A stretch of DNA of 21,411 bases from JBGAWK01 sp044227665. Lineage in GTDB: Bacteria > Bacteroidota > Bacteroidia > Chitinophagales > JADIYW01. The notes under the pieces were generated by a model. The model worked only from the letters and a program-made list of their open reading frames with translations. It made no database searches and was not told the origin of the DNA. Each line of letters starts with the position of its first letter. The stretch's first letter is position 1. Shown here in pieces: positions 14,127-21,411 of this stretch. Where the stretch lies: assembly GCA_044227665.1 (NCBI GenBank), contig JBGAWK010000041.1, positions 1 through 21,411 on the forward strand, given 5' to 3'. A program made the translations under genes and the position numbers.

Positions 14127-17100
14127 TAGTTGAGGGTTGAAAAGTCCACGGGCACTACTCTAGAAATCCCTTTTTTTACCATAGTTACACCATAGATGAC
14201 ATCTACTGAAGCCATGGTATTTTTATTGTGCGTTACTATTATAAATTGAGAGTTTTTGCTGAAGTTGCGTATGGCATCATTGAATTTTTTGATATTGGTA
14301 TCATCCAAAGGAGCATCTACTTCATCGAGGATACAGAATGGTGCCGGCTTATACAAATACAGTGCGAAGAGCAAAGACAAAGAAGTGAGTGTCTTCTCTC
14401 CTCCTGATAGCTGATTGATAGACTGGGGTCTTTTGCCCTTGGGCTTTGCGGTAATATCAATATTGGATTCGAGGGGGTTGTCGGGATTTTCCAATATTAG
14501 GTCACAGCTGTCGTCGGGGGTAAACATGCTGCGAAATACACTTATAAAATTATCCCTTACTGCTTTGAATGTATGCATAAACATCTCTTTGGCGGTAGTT
14601 TCAATTTCCTGAATAGTGTCGAGTAAACTGTCTTTAGATTGTAAAAGATCATTTTTTTGGGTGGTGATAAAATCATGGCGTTCTTTCATCTCGTTATAAG
14701 CTTCTTCCGCCATGGGGTTCACTTCTCCAAAATTGTCTATTTTTTTATTGACTTGATGGAGCTTGTTCTGCAATAAATCTATATCCTCTGTAGGTATTTC
14801 AGATACCTCTGCTAAGGTCTGCATATCTATTTTGAATTCTATAGATAGTCTTTCTTTGAGGATGCTTAATTGCAATTTCAAATCATTTTGCTTTTCTTTT
14901 ATCAGGGCTATTTCTTTGTCTATATCGTGGAGTTTCTGCTGGTGTTGTCGTACCTGATGCTCATAAGACTGTATTCTTTCTTTTTGCAAAAAATATTCGT
15001 TTTCGACAGAGGATATAGAAGATTGTTCTTTTTCTTTTTTTTCTAATAGCGTTATAAGTGTTAGGTTACAGGTTTCTATATCCTTATATAATTTTTGGAT
15101 TTCCTCGTCTGACTGTAGTATTTCTTGCTCCTGAAAATTTTGCTGCTGCTCTAGTTGCTGTATTTGTGTGGTATTGAATAAAAGATTTTGTTGAAAATTC
15201 TTTACTAAATTTTCTTTTTGTATTGCCAATAGGTTTTCACTATTGTGCTTTTGCTGCATGGCGGAGAACTGGTCGGCTTTTGTTTTTAGAGATATTTCTG
15301 CGGCTTCATAGTCTTTTTGTACTTGTTCCTGTAGGGATTTTCGCTCTTGCAATTCTTTTTCCAAGGGCAATATGGCAGATTTCACACTCGACAGTACGGC
15401 ATTCACGTTTTCCTGTTTTTCTTTACTTTTGGCGGTAGCTTCAGCATAGCTGTCTATACGCGATTTTTTCACTAGGACATCTTTCTCCAATTGTACCAAT
15501 GCCTGTGTTTCTCTTTCTATTGTACGTTTATAGGAATTAGTTTTGAGTTGGTTCAATTGCTGTTGCTGTTGCTGTAAGTCATTTTTTGCTTGCAGGGCAT
15601 CGTGGTCTAATTTTTTTATTTCTATGCCTAATTTCTCCAGATTTTTTTGTCTTCCCAATCTTTTGCCTTCAAATAATCCTACGCTGCCTCCTGAAATTTG
15701 GTGTGTGCTTAGCTGTAAATGCCCCGAAGTATGGATGAGCAGATTTCCGTTGTTTTTCTTTAATTGTGGTTGTAGGGAAAATATATCTTTTTGGTCATCT
15801 ACGATATATATGCCTTGCAGAAGGTGGGCTATTATGTTTTTATATTTTTCGTCTGTTTCTACTACCGAAATTGCCGGAATACAACTGTCCATCTCGGGAT
15901 TCCTGTATGGTGTTACTGCGTCATAATATTCCAAAACCAGAAAATTCGCCTTGCCTACGCCTGCATTTTTCAACAATTCTACGGCTTGCTTGGCTTGTAA
16001 TTCTTCATCCGCGATGTAGTGTGTAAGGTACGGCTGCAAGACGCTCTCTATGGCTATGCGATATTGGGGGTCGGTATAGATGATGTCGCCGAGCAAGGGG
16101 ATGTCTTTGAGCCACGATGCTTGTTTTTTCAGGAATTTGATAGACTCCGGAAATCCTTCCAGATTGTCTATCATGTTTTTGGTGAGTTTGTACTCGTTAT
16201 TTTTGGCATCTAGCTGTCTATTTACAGTAAGTAGCTGATTTTTAAGTTCTTCTATTTTTTTGTCTAGAGTAGTAATCTCGTCATTTTGTTTCTCTTCTTT
16301 TAGGATAAGTTGCTCTACTAGTAGCTTTTGTGCAGTAATTTTGTCATTGCTTTTGTCCCATTCTTCCTGTATTAGCTGAATCTGCTTATTTCTTTCTTCT
16401 TCTTCAAAAAGGCTTTGCTGTACGGAGCGTTCTAGGGAAGTACGTTCTGCCTGTTTGAGGCTTAGCGCCTTTTCTGCTTCAAAAATTTGTTGTCGCAAAT
16501 CTTGCCACATTTTTCGCTTGGCATCTACCTCATTGCGAAAATTCAAGTTATCTTCTCGTAGATGTTCTAATTGTGTTTTTAGTGCCTCTACGGATGTCTG
16601 CAAAGATTCAAAAGCCATATACTCTGCTACGATTTTTTGCTCTAAAGCTATATTCGACTCCAAAAGTTGCTGTCTTTGCTGCGTCTGACTCTTAGACTGC
16701 AAGGCAAGTTGCTCTTTGCGTACCTTCAACATGCCTATCTTTTGTTCGTCTATCTTCTGCTTATTCTCCTGTGTGCGGATATTTTCTAGAAGTTCATTCA
16801 GAATTTTCTGCTGTTCCGACAGACTTTTTTCTTTATCAATTATTAGTAATTTCTCTTTTTCTATAGTGGCTTCTAGGTTCTTTTTGAGGACATCTACTTG
16901 CAGCATGTTGTCATCCCATTGCTTTATCTGTGTGGTAGTCTCGGTATAGGCTACATCTATATGGGCAATTTTTAGACGTGCTATGGATACACTAAGTTCT
17001 TTATATTCTTCTTTTATGACTTTATATTGTTTTGCTTTCCGCGCTTGTACTTCCAAACTTTTCAGGTTTTTTTGTATCTCTGCCAAGAGATCTTCTACGC

Positions 17101-17668
17101 GAATGAGGTCATTTTCGGTACTTTCGAGTTTCGATAATGTCTCCTTCTTTCGCTGCTTGAATTTGGATACACCTGCCGCTTGCTCTATGAGCCTACGGCG
17201 TGCATTCTCGGTATCGCTAAGAATCTCATCTATCATCTTTAGCTCTATAATGGCATAGGAGTCAGTGCTTATTCCTGTATCCATGAAGAGATCTCGGATG
17301 TCCTTGAGCCTACAAGTAATGCCATTGAGCTTATAGTCGCTGTCGCCGTCGCGGTGTATGGCTCTTGTAATCGTAACGGAAGAAAATTCCGTAGGCAATA
17401 TATTTTTTGTATTCTCAAGTACCAAAGATACTTCGGCATAGTTGGCGGCACTTTTGTCGCTGCTGCCATTGAAGATGATATTGTCCATCTTTTCGAGGCG
17501 TAAGGTTTTAGACTTCTGCTCTCCTAAAACCCATCGTATGGCATCTACGACATTAGACTTACCACAGCCGTTGGGTCCTACAACGCCTGTAATATCTTTG
17601 TCGAAATTGAGTACTGTTTTTTCAGCGAAGCTCTTGAACCCCTTTATCTCTATGCTCTTTAAGCGCAT
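14126..17668 (-). CDS. smc: Chromosome segregation ATPase SMC
   Basis: Forms the DNA-clamping dimer that organises and segregates the chromosome with ScpA and ScpB. Numbered from ATG 17666-17668 (1180 aa): N-terminal MRLKSIEIKGFKSFAEKT, Walker A GPNGCGKSN (31-39), a long heptad-rich coiled coil, a hinge at about residues 500-680 (with GFPESIKFL at its start and QISGGSVGLFEGKRLGR at its end), a returning coiled coil, ABC signature LSGGEKT (1087-1093) and Walker B CILDEVDAPLDD with Asp1115 and Glu1116. The frame is open for 20 more residues upstream, but those are unlike SMC, and a perfect TATCTTTG box ends 4 nt before the chosen ATG. A Gln6 run from a CTG/TTG-type tract (about 15557-15575) lies in the returning coil. 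First gene of the unit with the sulfotransferase. Confidence 0.97.
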   Translation of the reverse strand: MRLKSIEIKGFKSFAEKTVLNFDKDITGVVGPNGCGKSNVVDAIRWVLGEQKSKTLRLEKMDNIIFNGSSDKSAANYAEVSLVLENTKNILPTEFSSVTITRAIHRDGDSDYKLNGITCRLKDIRDLFMDTGISTDSYAIIELKMIDEILSDTENARRRLIEQAAGVSKFKQRKKETLSKLESTENDLIRVEDLLAEIQKNLKSLEVQARKAKQYKVIKEEYKELSVSIARLKIAHIDVAYTETTTQIKQWDDNMLQVDVLKKNLEATIEKEKLLIIDKEKSLSEQQKILNELLENIRTQENKQKIDEQKIGMLKVRKEQLALQSKSQTQQRQQLLESNIALEQKIVAEYMAFESLQTSVEALKTQLEHLREDNLNFRNEVDAKRKMWQDLRQQIFEAEKALSLKQAERTSLERSVQQSLFEEEERNKQIQLIQEEWDKSNDKITAQKLLVEQLILKEEKQNDEITTLDKKIEELKNQLLTVNRQLDAKNNEYKLTKNMIDNLEGFPESIKFLKKQASWLKDIPLLGDIIYTDPQYRIAIESVLQPYLTHYIADEELQAKQAVELLKNAGVGKANFLVLEYYDAVTPYRNPEMDSCIPAISVVETDEKYKNIIAHLLQGIYIVDDQKDIFSLQPQLKKNNGNLLIHTSGHLQLSTHQISGGSVGLFEGKRLGRQKNLEKLGIEIKKLDHDALQAKNDLQQQQQQLNQLKTNSYKRTIERETQALVQLEKDVLVKKSRIDSYAEATAKSKEKQENVNAVLSSVKSAILPLEKELQERKSLQEQVQKDYEAAEISLKTKADQFSAMQQKHNSENLLAIQKENLVKNFQQNLLFNTTQIQQLEQQQNFQEQEILQSDEEIQKLYKDIETCNLTLITLLEKKEKEQSSISSVENEYFLQKERIQSYEHQVRQHQQKLHDIDKEIALIKEKQNDLKLQLSILKERLSIEFKIDMQTLAEVSEIPTEDIDLLQNKLHQVNKKIDNFGEVNPMAEEAYNEMKERHDFITTQKNDLLQSKDSLLDTIQEIETTAKEMFMHTFKAVRDNFISVFRSMFTPDDSCDLILENPDNPLESNIDITAKPKGKRPQSINQLSGGEKTLTSLSLLFALYLYKPAPFCILDEVDAPLDDTNIKKFNDAIRNFSKNSQFIIVTHNKNTMASVDVIYGVTMVKKGISRVVPVDFSTLN

Positions 17669-17672
17669 AGCG

Positions 17673-17680
17673 CAAAGATA
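17673..17680 (-). promoter_or_regulatory. -7 box TATCTTTG for smc
   Basis: The minus strand reads TATCTTTG-CGCT-ATG: a perfect TAnnTTTG, 4 nt from the start. It fixes 17668 as the start of smc and implies an mRNA with almost no 5' leader. Upstream on the same strand is a hairpin (17711-17729). Confidence 0.6.
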
Positions 17681-17710
17681 CATGTAAATAAAGATTTGTA
17701 TTAGGGGCTT

Positions 17711-17729
17711 TATGCCTATTGCAGGCATA
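17711..17729. other. Hairpin upstream of smc
   Basis: TATGCCT (17711-17717) and AGGCATA (17723-17729) form a perfect 7-bp stem with an ATTGC loop. It lies 31 bp upstream of the smc -7 box, in the 95-bp gap after ribBA. No T-run follows it on the minus strand, so an operator or stabilising structure is as likely as a terminator. Confidence 0.35.
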
Positions 17730-17745
17730 CTTTTCTACAAGAATA

Positions 17746-17762
17746 TCCACAAGGGATGTGGA
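17746..17762 (-). terminator. Candidate weak terminator or attenuator after ribBA
   Basis: On the minus strand TCCACA-TCCCT-TGTGGA forms a perfect 6-bp stem beginning one base after the ribBA stop codon, followed by the weakly T-rich ATATTCTTG. The stem is stable but the T-tract is poor, so termination would be partial. A second hairpin follows at 17711-17729. Confidence 0.35.
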
Positions 17763-17763
17763 A

Positions 17764-18972
17764 CTATTTTAGGATTTCATGTCCCATTTTGTCTCTCTTC
17801 GTATGTAAATAGCTTTCATTATGGGGATTTGGTATGACTTCATTAGGTATATTTTCTACTATTTCCAATCCATATCCTTTTAAGGCTGCGCGCTTTTTAG
17901 GGTTATTGGTAATTAGTTTCAACTTTGTTACTTTGAGGTCTCTAAGGATTTGGGCACCTATACCGAAGTCGCGCTGGTCGGCTTTGAATCCCAAGGCGAT
18001 GTTTGCTTCTACTGTATCCATACCCTCTTCTTGTAACTTGTAGGCTTTGAGTTTATTAAGGAGACCTATGCCCCTGCCCTCTTGCATCATATATAATATT
18101 ACGCCTTTGCCTTCTTTTTCTACCATGCGCATGGCATTGTGTAATTGGTCGCCACAGTCACATCGCAGCGAGCCTAAGATGTCTCCAGTAACGCAGGAAG
18201 AGTGTACACGCACCAATACAGGCTCCTCTTCTTCCCATGCTCCTTTTATGAGGGCAAAATGCTCCTCCTCAGTAAGTTTTGCTCTGTAAGCTATCAACTG
18301 AAATTCTCCATATTTAGTAGGCATCTTCACATCTACTATGCGTTCTACTTGTCTTTCCTTGTTCAGTCTGTATTCTACCAAATCTTTGATAGAGATAATT
18401 TTCATGTAAAACTTTTCTGCAATTTTGTATAAATCCGGCATTCGCGCCATTGTACCGTCTTCATTCATAATCTCCACGAGTACTCCAGCGGGCTCAAATC
18501 CTGCCAGCCGTGCTAAATCTATGGCTGCCTCAGTATGCCCAGTACGACGTAATACGCCTTCTTTTTTTGCCCTCAATGGGAATATATGTCCAGGCTTGCC
18601 AAAGTCCGAAGGCAAAACATTGGGATTTATCAAGGCTTGAATGGTCTTGGAGCGGTCGGCAGCGGAAATACCTGTAGTACATCCCTGTCCAATGAGGTCT
18701 ATAGATACGGTAAAGGGTGTGTCGAAGTGTGAAGAATTCTTGCCTACCATGAGGTCTAGTCCCAATTCATCGCACCTGTCTTCGACCAAAGGCGTACATA
18801 TCAGACCTCTGCCATGAGTGGCCATGAAGTTGATAATTTCTGGTGTAACGTTACGAGCAGCGGTAATAAAGTCTCCCTCATTCTCGCGATCTTCGTCATC
18901 CACGACAATGACCAACTCTCCATTTTTGATAGCGTCTATAGCATCTTCAATACTGTCTAAGGTTTGCTTCAC
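17764..18972 (-). CDS. ribBA: Bifunctional RibBA: DHBP synthase and GTP cyclohydrolase II
   Basis: Supplies both starting branches of riboflavin synthesis: ribulose 5-phosphate to 3,4-dihydroxy-2-butanone 4-phosphate, and GTP to the diaminopyrimidine. The N-terminal RibB half (about 1-200) has VVDDEDRENEGDF (23-35), ATHGRGLIC (51-59) and RRTGHTEAAIDL (142-153). The C-terminal RibA half has the zinc cysteines in VRVHSSCVTGDILGSLRCDCGDQLH (Cys260, Cys271, Cys273), MMQEGRGIGLLNKLKAY (295-311) and LGFKADQRDFGIGAQIL (327-343). Full length at 402 aa. The start codon is GTG (18970-18972); an in-frame TGA two codons upstream rules out an earlier start. Possible -7 boxes (TACATTTA, 18994-19001; TAGGTTTT, 19007-19014) lie upstream. 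No FMN riboswitch core is visible before it. Confidence 0.96.
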   Translation of the reverse strand: MKQTLDSIEDAIDAIKNGELVIVVDDEDRENEGDFITAARNVTPEIINFMATHGRGLICTPLVEDRCDELGLDLMVGKNSSHFDTPFTVSIDLIGQGCTTGISAADRSKTIQALINPNVLPSDFGKPGHIFPLRAKKEGVLRRTGHTEAAIDLARLAGFEPAGVLVEIMNEDGTMARMPDLYKIAEKFYMKIISIKDLVEYRLNKERQVERIVDVKMPTKYGEFQLIAYRAKLTEEEHFALIKGAWEEEEPVLVRVHSSCVTGDILGSLRCDCGDQLHNAMRMVEKEGKGVILYMMQEGRGIGLLNKLKAYKLQEEGMDTVEANIALGFKADQRDFGIGAQILRDLKVTKLKLITNNPKKRAALKGYGLEIVENIPNEVIPNPHNESYLHTKRDKMGHEILK

Positions 18973-19594
18973 TACTCAGTGTTTTTAAGGATGTAAATGT
19001 ATATATAAAACCTATTCCGCTCTATTCAGGATTTATATTTATTGATTTTTTAAATATGCGATATTTCTATAGCAATTAAAGATGTATTTAAAGAAATAAT
19101 GTTTAAACTCTTGTATGTCCTCAATAATACACGATAAAAAGTATAAGAATACGTGTGTCTGATTTTAGATATAGCTACCCTTACGCTAGGGCTAAGGATA
19201 TGCCCTCTACAGTTTTGTCATACATGATTCGAGTGATGTACATTCCATTCTGCCACAGGGAAGCTTCAATTTGCATTTGGCACTGATTGTTGGGAATATC
19301 TTTATTTTTTGTAGTGTTTGTCAAGGTAGTTTTTCTCAATGATGCTCAAGACCTACTAGCGTATTGAGTCCTGTAGTGATAGCAGGATAGTAGAAGACAT
19401 AGGTTTTTTTCCTATTATTCCTAAGAAGGATTCCTGAAAGTCTTACTTGCCTTACCAAGCATATAGTTTTGTGCTAGCGAAATTTTGGAAAACCTAAGTA
19501 TAGGAAATAGGTATGAAAATATGATTTTCATTACAAATATTGTTTCAGCAGGTGTAAAAAATATTTAATGAAATGAAAGATAAAATATTGTATA
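18973..19594. other. 622-bp intergenic region between ribBA and aroC
   Basis: No intact gene is visible on either strand. The ribBA-proximal part is very AT-rich and holds two -7-like boxes. The middle contains the decayed sorting-domain remnant (19181-19404). Near aroC there is a perfect 8-bp AT hairpin, ATGAAAAT-ATG-ATTTTCAT (19513-19531), about 64 bp past the aroC stop. It has no T-tract, so I do not call it a terminator. No tRNA, riboswitch or terminal inverted repeats were recognised. Confidence 0.6.
19181..19404 (-). pseudogene. Decayed type IX secretion C-terminal sorting-domain remnant
   Basis: On the minus strand, one frame from 19404 reads TYVFYYPAITTGLNTLVGLE and stops at 19336-19338. 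After a frame change, a second frame from about 19345 reads KTTLTNTTKNKDIPNN, then QMQIEASLWQNGMYITRIMYDKTVEG, ending at TAA 19181-19183. Together they follow the layout of the Por/type A sorting domain of Bacteroidota: YPNPTTGxxxL near the start, a middle with short beta strands, then LxxGMYxxRV followed by a short basic or polar tail. The canonical YPNP has become YPAI. At least one frameshift and one stop break it, and nothing upstream looks like a passenger protein. It is therefore the 3' end of a lost secreted-protein gene. Domain assignment is by pattern, not by search. Confidence 0.55.
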
Positions 19595-20674
19595 TCATAG
19601 TTTTGAAAGCCTCTGTCTCATCAGGTGGTCTGCAATGACTAGGGCACTCATAGCCTCTACAATAGGTACAGCACGAGGTAGCACACAGGGGTCATGGCGA
19701 CCTTTTCCACTTACGGTTACCGGATTTCCATATTTGTCGAGAGAAGCTTGGTCATGCATAATAGTGGCTACAGGCTTAAATGCCACCTTGAAATAAATAT
19801 CCATGCCATTACTTATTCCCCCTTGAATGCCCCCCGACAAATTGGTAGTCGTTTCGATATGTCCACTGCGATGTATATACAAATCATTATGTTGGCTTCC
19901 GCGTAGATGTACCCCCCCAAATCCGGAGCCGTATTCAAAAGCCTTGGCAGCATTGATACTCATCATGGCTTTGGCTAGGTCTGCATGTAACTTATCGAAT
20001 ACAGGCTCCCCAATTCCGGCAGGAACACCGGTAATCACACCGGTAATTACCCCCCCTATGGTATCTCCATCTTTTTTTACGGTCTTTATAAGCTGAATCA
20101 TTGCCTCTGCGGTAGCAGCATCGGGACAGCGTACAATATTGTCATCAATGGCATTCAAATCCAAAGATGTATATTCTTTATCTAAGCATATATTTCCCAC
20201 TTGTGACACATAGGCATGGCACTTTATCCCAGATATTGTCAGGAATTGCTTTGCAATAGCTCCTGCTGCCACACGTGCTGCGGTCTCTCGTGCTGAGGAA
20301 CGCCCTCCTCCCCTATAGTCTCTATGTCCATATTTAGCATCAAAAGTATAATCTGCGTGCGAAGGTCTATAGCTGTCTGCAATGTGGCTATAATCTTTGC
20401 TTTTTTGGTCTTCATTATATATAACTATTCCTATGGGTGTTCCTAAGGTTTTGCCTTCAAATATCCCTGAAAGTATCTCTATATCATCTTCCTCTTTGCG
20501 TTGCGTAACGATAGAGGATTGTCCGGGCTTCCTTCGCTGCATTTCATGCTTTATGGCATCTACATTTATGTCCAATCCTGCGGGACAACCGTCAATAATT
20601 ACACCGATACCTTTTCCATGAGATTCTCCAAAGGTACTTATACGAAATGCCTTACCCCAAATACTTCCAGACAT
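19595..20674 (-). CDS. aroC: Chorismate synthase AroC
   Basis: Converts 5-enolpyruvylshikimate 3-phosphate to chorismate with reduced FMN, the last common step to aromatic amino acids. Signature segments are GKAFRISTFGESHGKGIGVIIDGCPAGL (7-34, His19 in GESHG), RRKPGQSSIVTQRKEEDDIEILSGIFEG (47-74), SYRPSHADYTFDAKYGHRDYRGGGRSSARETAARVAAGAIA (101-141), GSGFGG, and KGRHDPCVLPRAVPIVEAMSALV near the end. The RPSHAD segment has Ser where Gly is usual. Full length at 359 aa. The start lies 44 bp after the protease stop, and TAGTTTTA ends 4 nt before the ATG. It stands alone, followed by a 620-bp gap. Confidence 0.97.
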   Translation of the reverse strand: MSGSIWGKAFRISTFGESHGKGIGVIIDGCPAGLDINVDAIKHEMQRRKPGQSSIVTQRKEEDDIEILSGIFEGKTLGTPIGIVIYNEDQKSKDYSHIADSYRPSHADYTFDAKYGHRDYRGGGRSSARETAARVAAGAIAKQFLTISGIKCHAYVSQVGNICLDKEYTSLDLNAIDDNIVRCPDAATAEAMIQLIKTVKKDGDTIGGVITGVITGVPAGIGEPVFDKLHADLAKAMMSINAAKAFEYGSGFGGVHLRGSQHNDLYIHRSGHIETTTNLSGGIQGGISNGMDIYFKVAFKPVATIMHDQASLDKYGNPVTVSGKGRHDPCVLPRAVPIVEAMSALVIADHLMRQRLSKL

Positions 20675-20678
20675 GTGG

Positions 20679-20686
20679 TAAAACTA
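20679..20686 (-). promoter_or_regulatory. -7-like box TAGTTTTA for aroC
   Basis: The minus strand reads TAGTTTTA-CCAC-ATG: 7 of 8 matches to TAnnTTTG with a 4-nt distance to the start, as at smc and the ABC ATPase. A second 7-of-8 box, TAGATTTA, lies at 20708-20715. Confidence 0.4.
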
Positions 20687-20718
20687 CACAGAATTAGGCA
20701 ATTTCCCTAAATCTATGT

Positions 20719-21411
20719 TTACTTAACAACTATTTTTATCAATGATCCTGCTGGAACGTTGTCTGTAAGTACCATGCCATTGAGAATAGCTAGTTCTTCT
20801 AAGCGTGCTGACGGCATTTTATTAAATAAAAGCACATCTTTCAAAGTAGCATTTTGCACCACTTGCACTACCTTTACTTTCTCTGGCACCACATTAATTT
20901 TAGCAGGGTCGCTTAATGCTTTAAACCCATTCATGCTATTAGCAAATATGCTCTTGAAGGCACTAAAATCTTTTTTGTATGACATCCCCTGCATTACATA
21001 CATGTTGCCACTATAATTGTACAATGTAGTCTGCATAGCAACCACATCAGCGGTTTGTGTGGTTGTAGCAGTAGTGCTCTGTGGTGCTTGTTCGGCATAG
21101 AAAGTATAGGACTGAATACCATTAATAGTAGTGGTCGTAGGTGTACCTATCAATTTCATCTCATAAGCCTGCAATATTTCTGATGATGCTTCTTGAAAAG
21201 ATTTTTTGGCGGAGAGGGTGAATATCATAGCGGCAGTACCTTCTTGATTGGCACACTGTACGGCGGCAGGAGAATTTTGGAGTTGCCACCCATTGGGTAT
21301 AGGATACTGAAATTTGAGCTCAGGATGATAAAAAGTATGCGTAGTCTTATCCAAATACCCTTGGCGAGGGTCTTCACCATAGATAATGCCATCTATTCTT
21401 CTAAGGTAGGC
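20719..21411 (-). CDS. C-terminal part of an M48-type metalloprotease (5' end outside the window)
   Basis: 230 residues are visible and the frame is open to the right edge, so the start and any HExxH zinc site are outside. The first visible residues, YLRRIDGIIYGEDPRQGYLDK, then FYHPELKFQYPIPNGWQLQN, match what follows the catalytic and TPR-like part in M48 proteases of Bacteroidota (BepA/YfgC-like, envelope quality control); this is remembered pattern. The middle has a Thr-rich stretch (GTPTTTTINGIQ and QSTTATTTQTAD). The last 50 residues (NATLKDVLLFNKMPSARLEELAILNGM..DNVPAGSLIKIV) look like a LysM-like or small C-terminal module that would bind glycan or a partner. An internal Met at 21354 is probably not the start, since the homologous pattern continues upstream. 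aroC follows after 44 bp. Confidence 0.6.
   Translation of the reverse strand, partial: AYLRRIDGIIYGEDPRQGYLDKTTHTFYHPELKFQYPIPNGWQLQNSPAAVQCANQEGTAAMIFTLSAKKSFQEASSEILQAYEMKLIGTPTTTTINGIQSYTFYAEQAPQSTTATTTQTADVVAMQTTLYNYSGNMYVMQGMSYKKDFSAFKSIFANSMNGFKALSDPAKINVVPEKVKVVQVVQNATLKDVLLFNKMPSARLEELAILNGMVLTDNVPAGSLIKIVVK

Noticed and set aside
15555..15578. Triplet (CTG/TTG) repeat tract on the plus strand
   Set aside because: It is the coding sequence for a short Gln run in the SMC coiled coil and is interrupted; there is no sign of a separate element.
17669..17728. 20-residue upstream extension of SMC
   Set aside because: SMC proteins begin close to the MRLKSIEIKGFKSF segment, and a perfect promoter box sits inside the extension.
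18973..19594. Insertion sequence remnant between ribBA and aroC
   Set aside because: No terminal inverted repeats, target duplication or transposase-like translation were seen; the only readable piece is the sorting-domain remnant.

Overview
The window reads as a chromosomal segment of a Bacteroidota bacterium (AT-rich, closest in feel to the Sphingobacteriales/Chitinophagales side, though the genus cannot be told). Three things point there: -7 boxes of the Bacteroidota type (TAnnTTTG) lie directly before several start codons; the remains of a type IX secretion (Por) C-terminal sorting domain sit in one intergenic region; and the core proteins (fused two-domain peptide-type ABC ATPase, PolB-like exonuclease, RibBA, SMC) have the form usual in that phylum. 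No RNA gene, CRISPR array or intact insertion sequence was seen.

Bases 1-4174 form an accessory block, visibly more AT-rich than the rest and all on the minus strand. In transcription order it has a membrane-anchored unknown protein, a DUF6157 protein and a DUF1761 membrane protein (tightly packed), then a structured non-coding stretch (about 2490-2662), then a type II restriction-modification pair: a TdeIII-like endonuclease and a C5-cytosine methyltransferase. The layout resembles small gene cassettes separated by a repeat-like structured junction.

Bases 4219-8780 hold a fused OppD/OppF-type ATPase and a PolB-like 3'-5' exonuclease on the minus strand. Divergent from them on the plus strand is a thiamine salvage/synthesis cluster: a degenerate ThiE/TenI-like protein, ThiD and ThiE. 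This cluster collides with the next minus-strand operon, and the thiE and heptose-kinase reading frames overlap tail to tail by 24 bp.

Bases 8757-18972 are a long minus-strand run in transcription order ribBA, smc, sulfotransferase, WecG/TagA-type glycosyltransferase, CPA2 antiporter, tilS, hldA-like kinase. Spacing is from 4-bp overlaps to under 100 bp, so it is probably two or three transcription units, with internal promoters before smc and before the antiporter. The sulfotransferase, glycosyltransferase and heptose kinase suggest cell-surface polysaccharide work lying among housekeeping genes.

Bases 18973-19594 are an intergenic region holding a decayed type IX sorting-domain remnant. 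Then come aroC (chorismate synthase) and the C-terminal part of an M48-type metalloprotease that runs off the right edge.

The strongest cross-cutting observation is promoter geometry. Three core genes have a perfect TAnnTTTG box and three a 7-of-8 match, ending 4 nt (once 6 nt) before the start codon, which implies leaderless or nearly leaderless mRNAs. Genes of the accessory block lack this. The pattern also decides several start codons.
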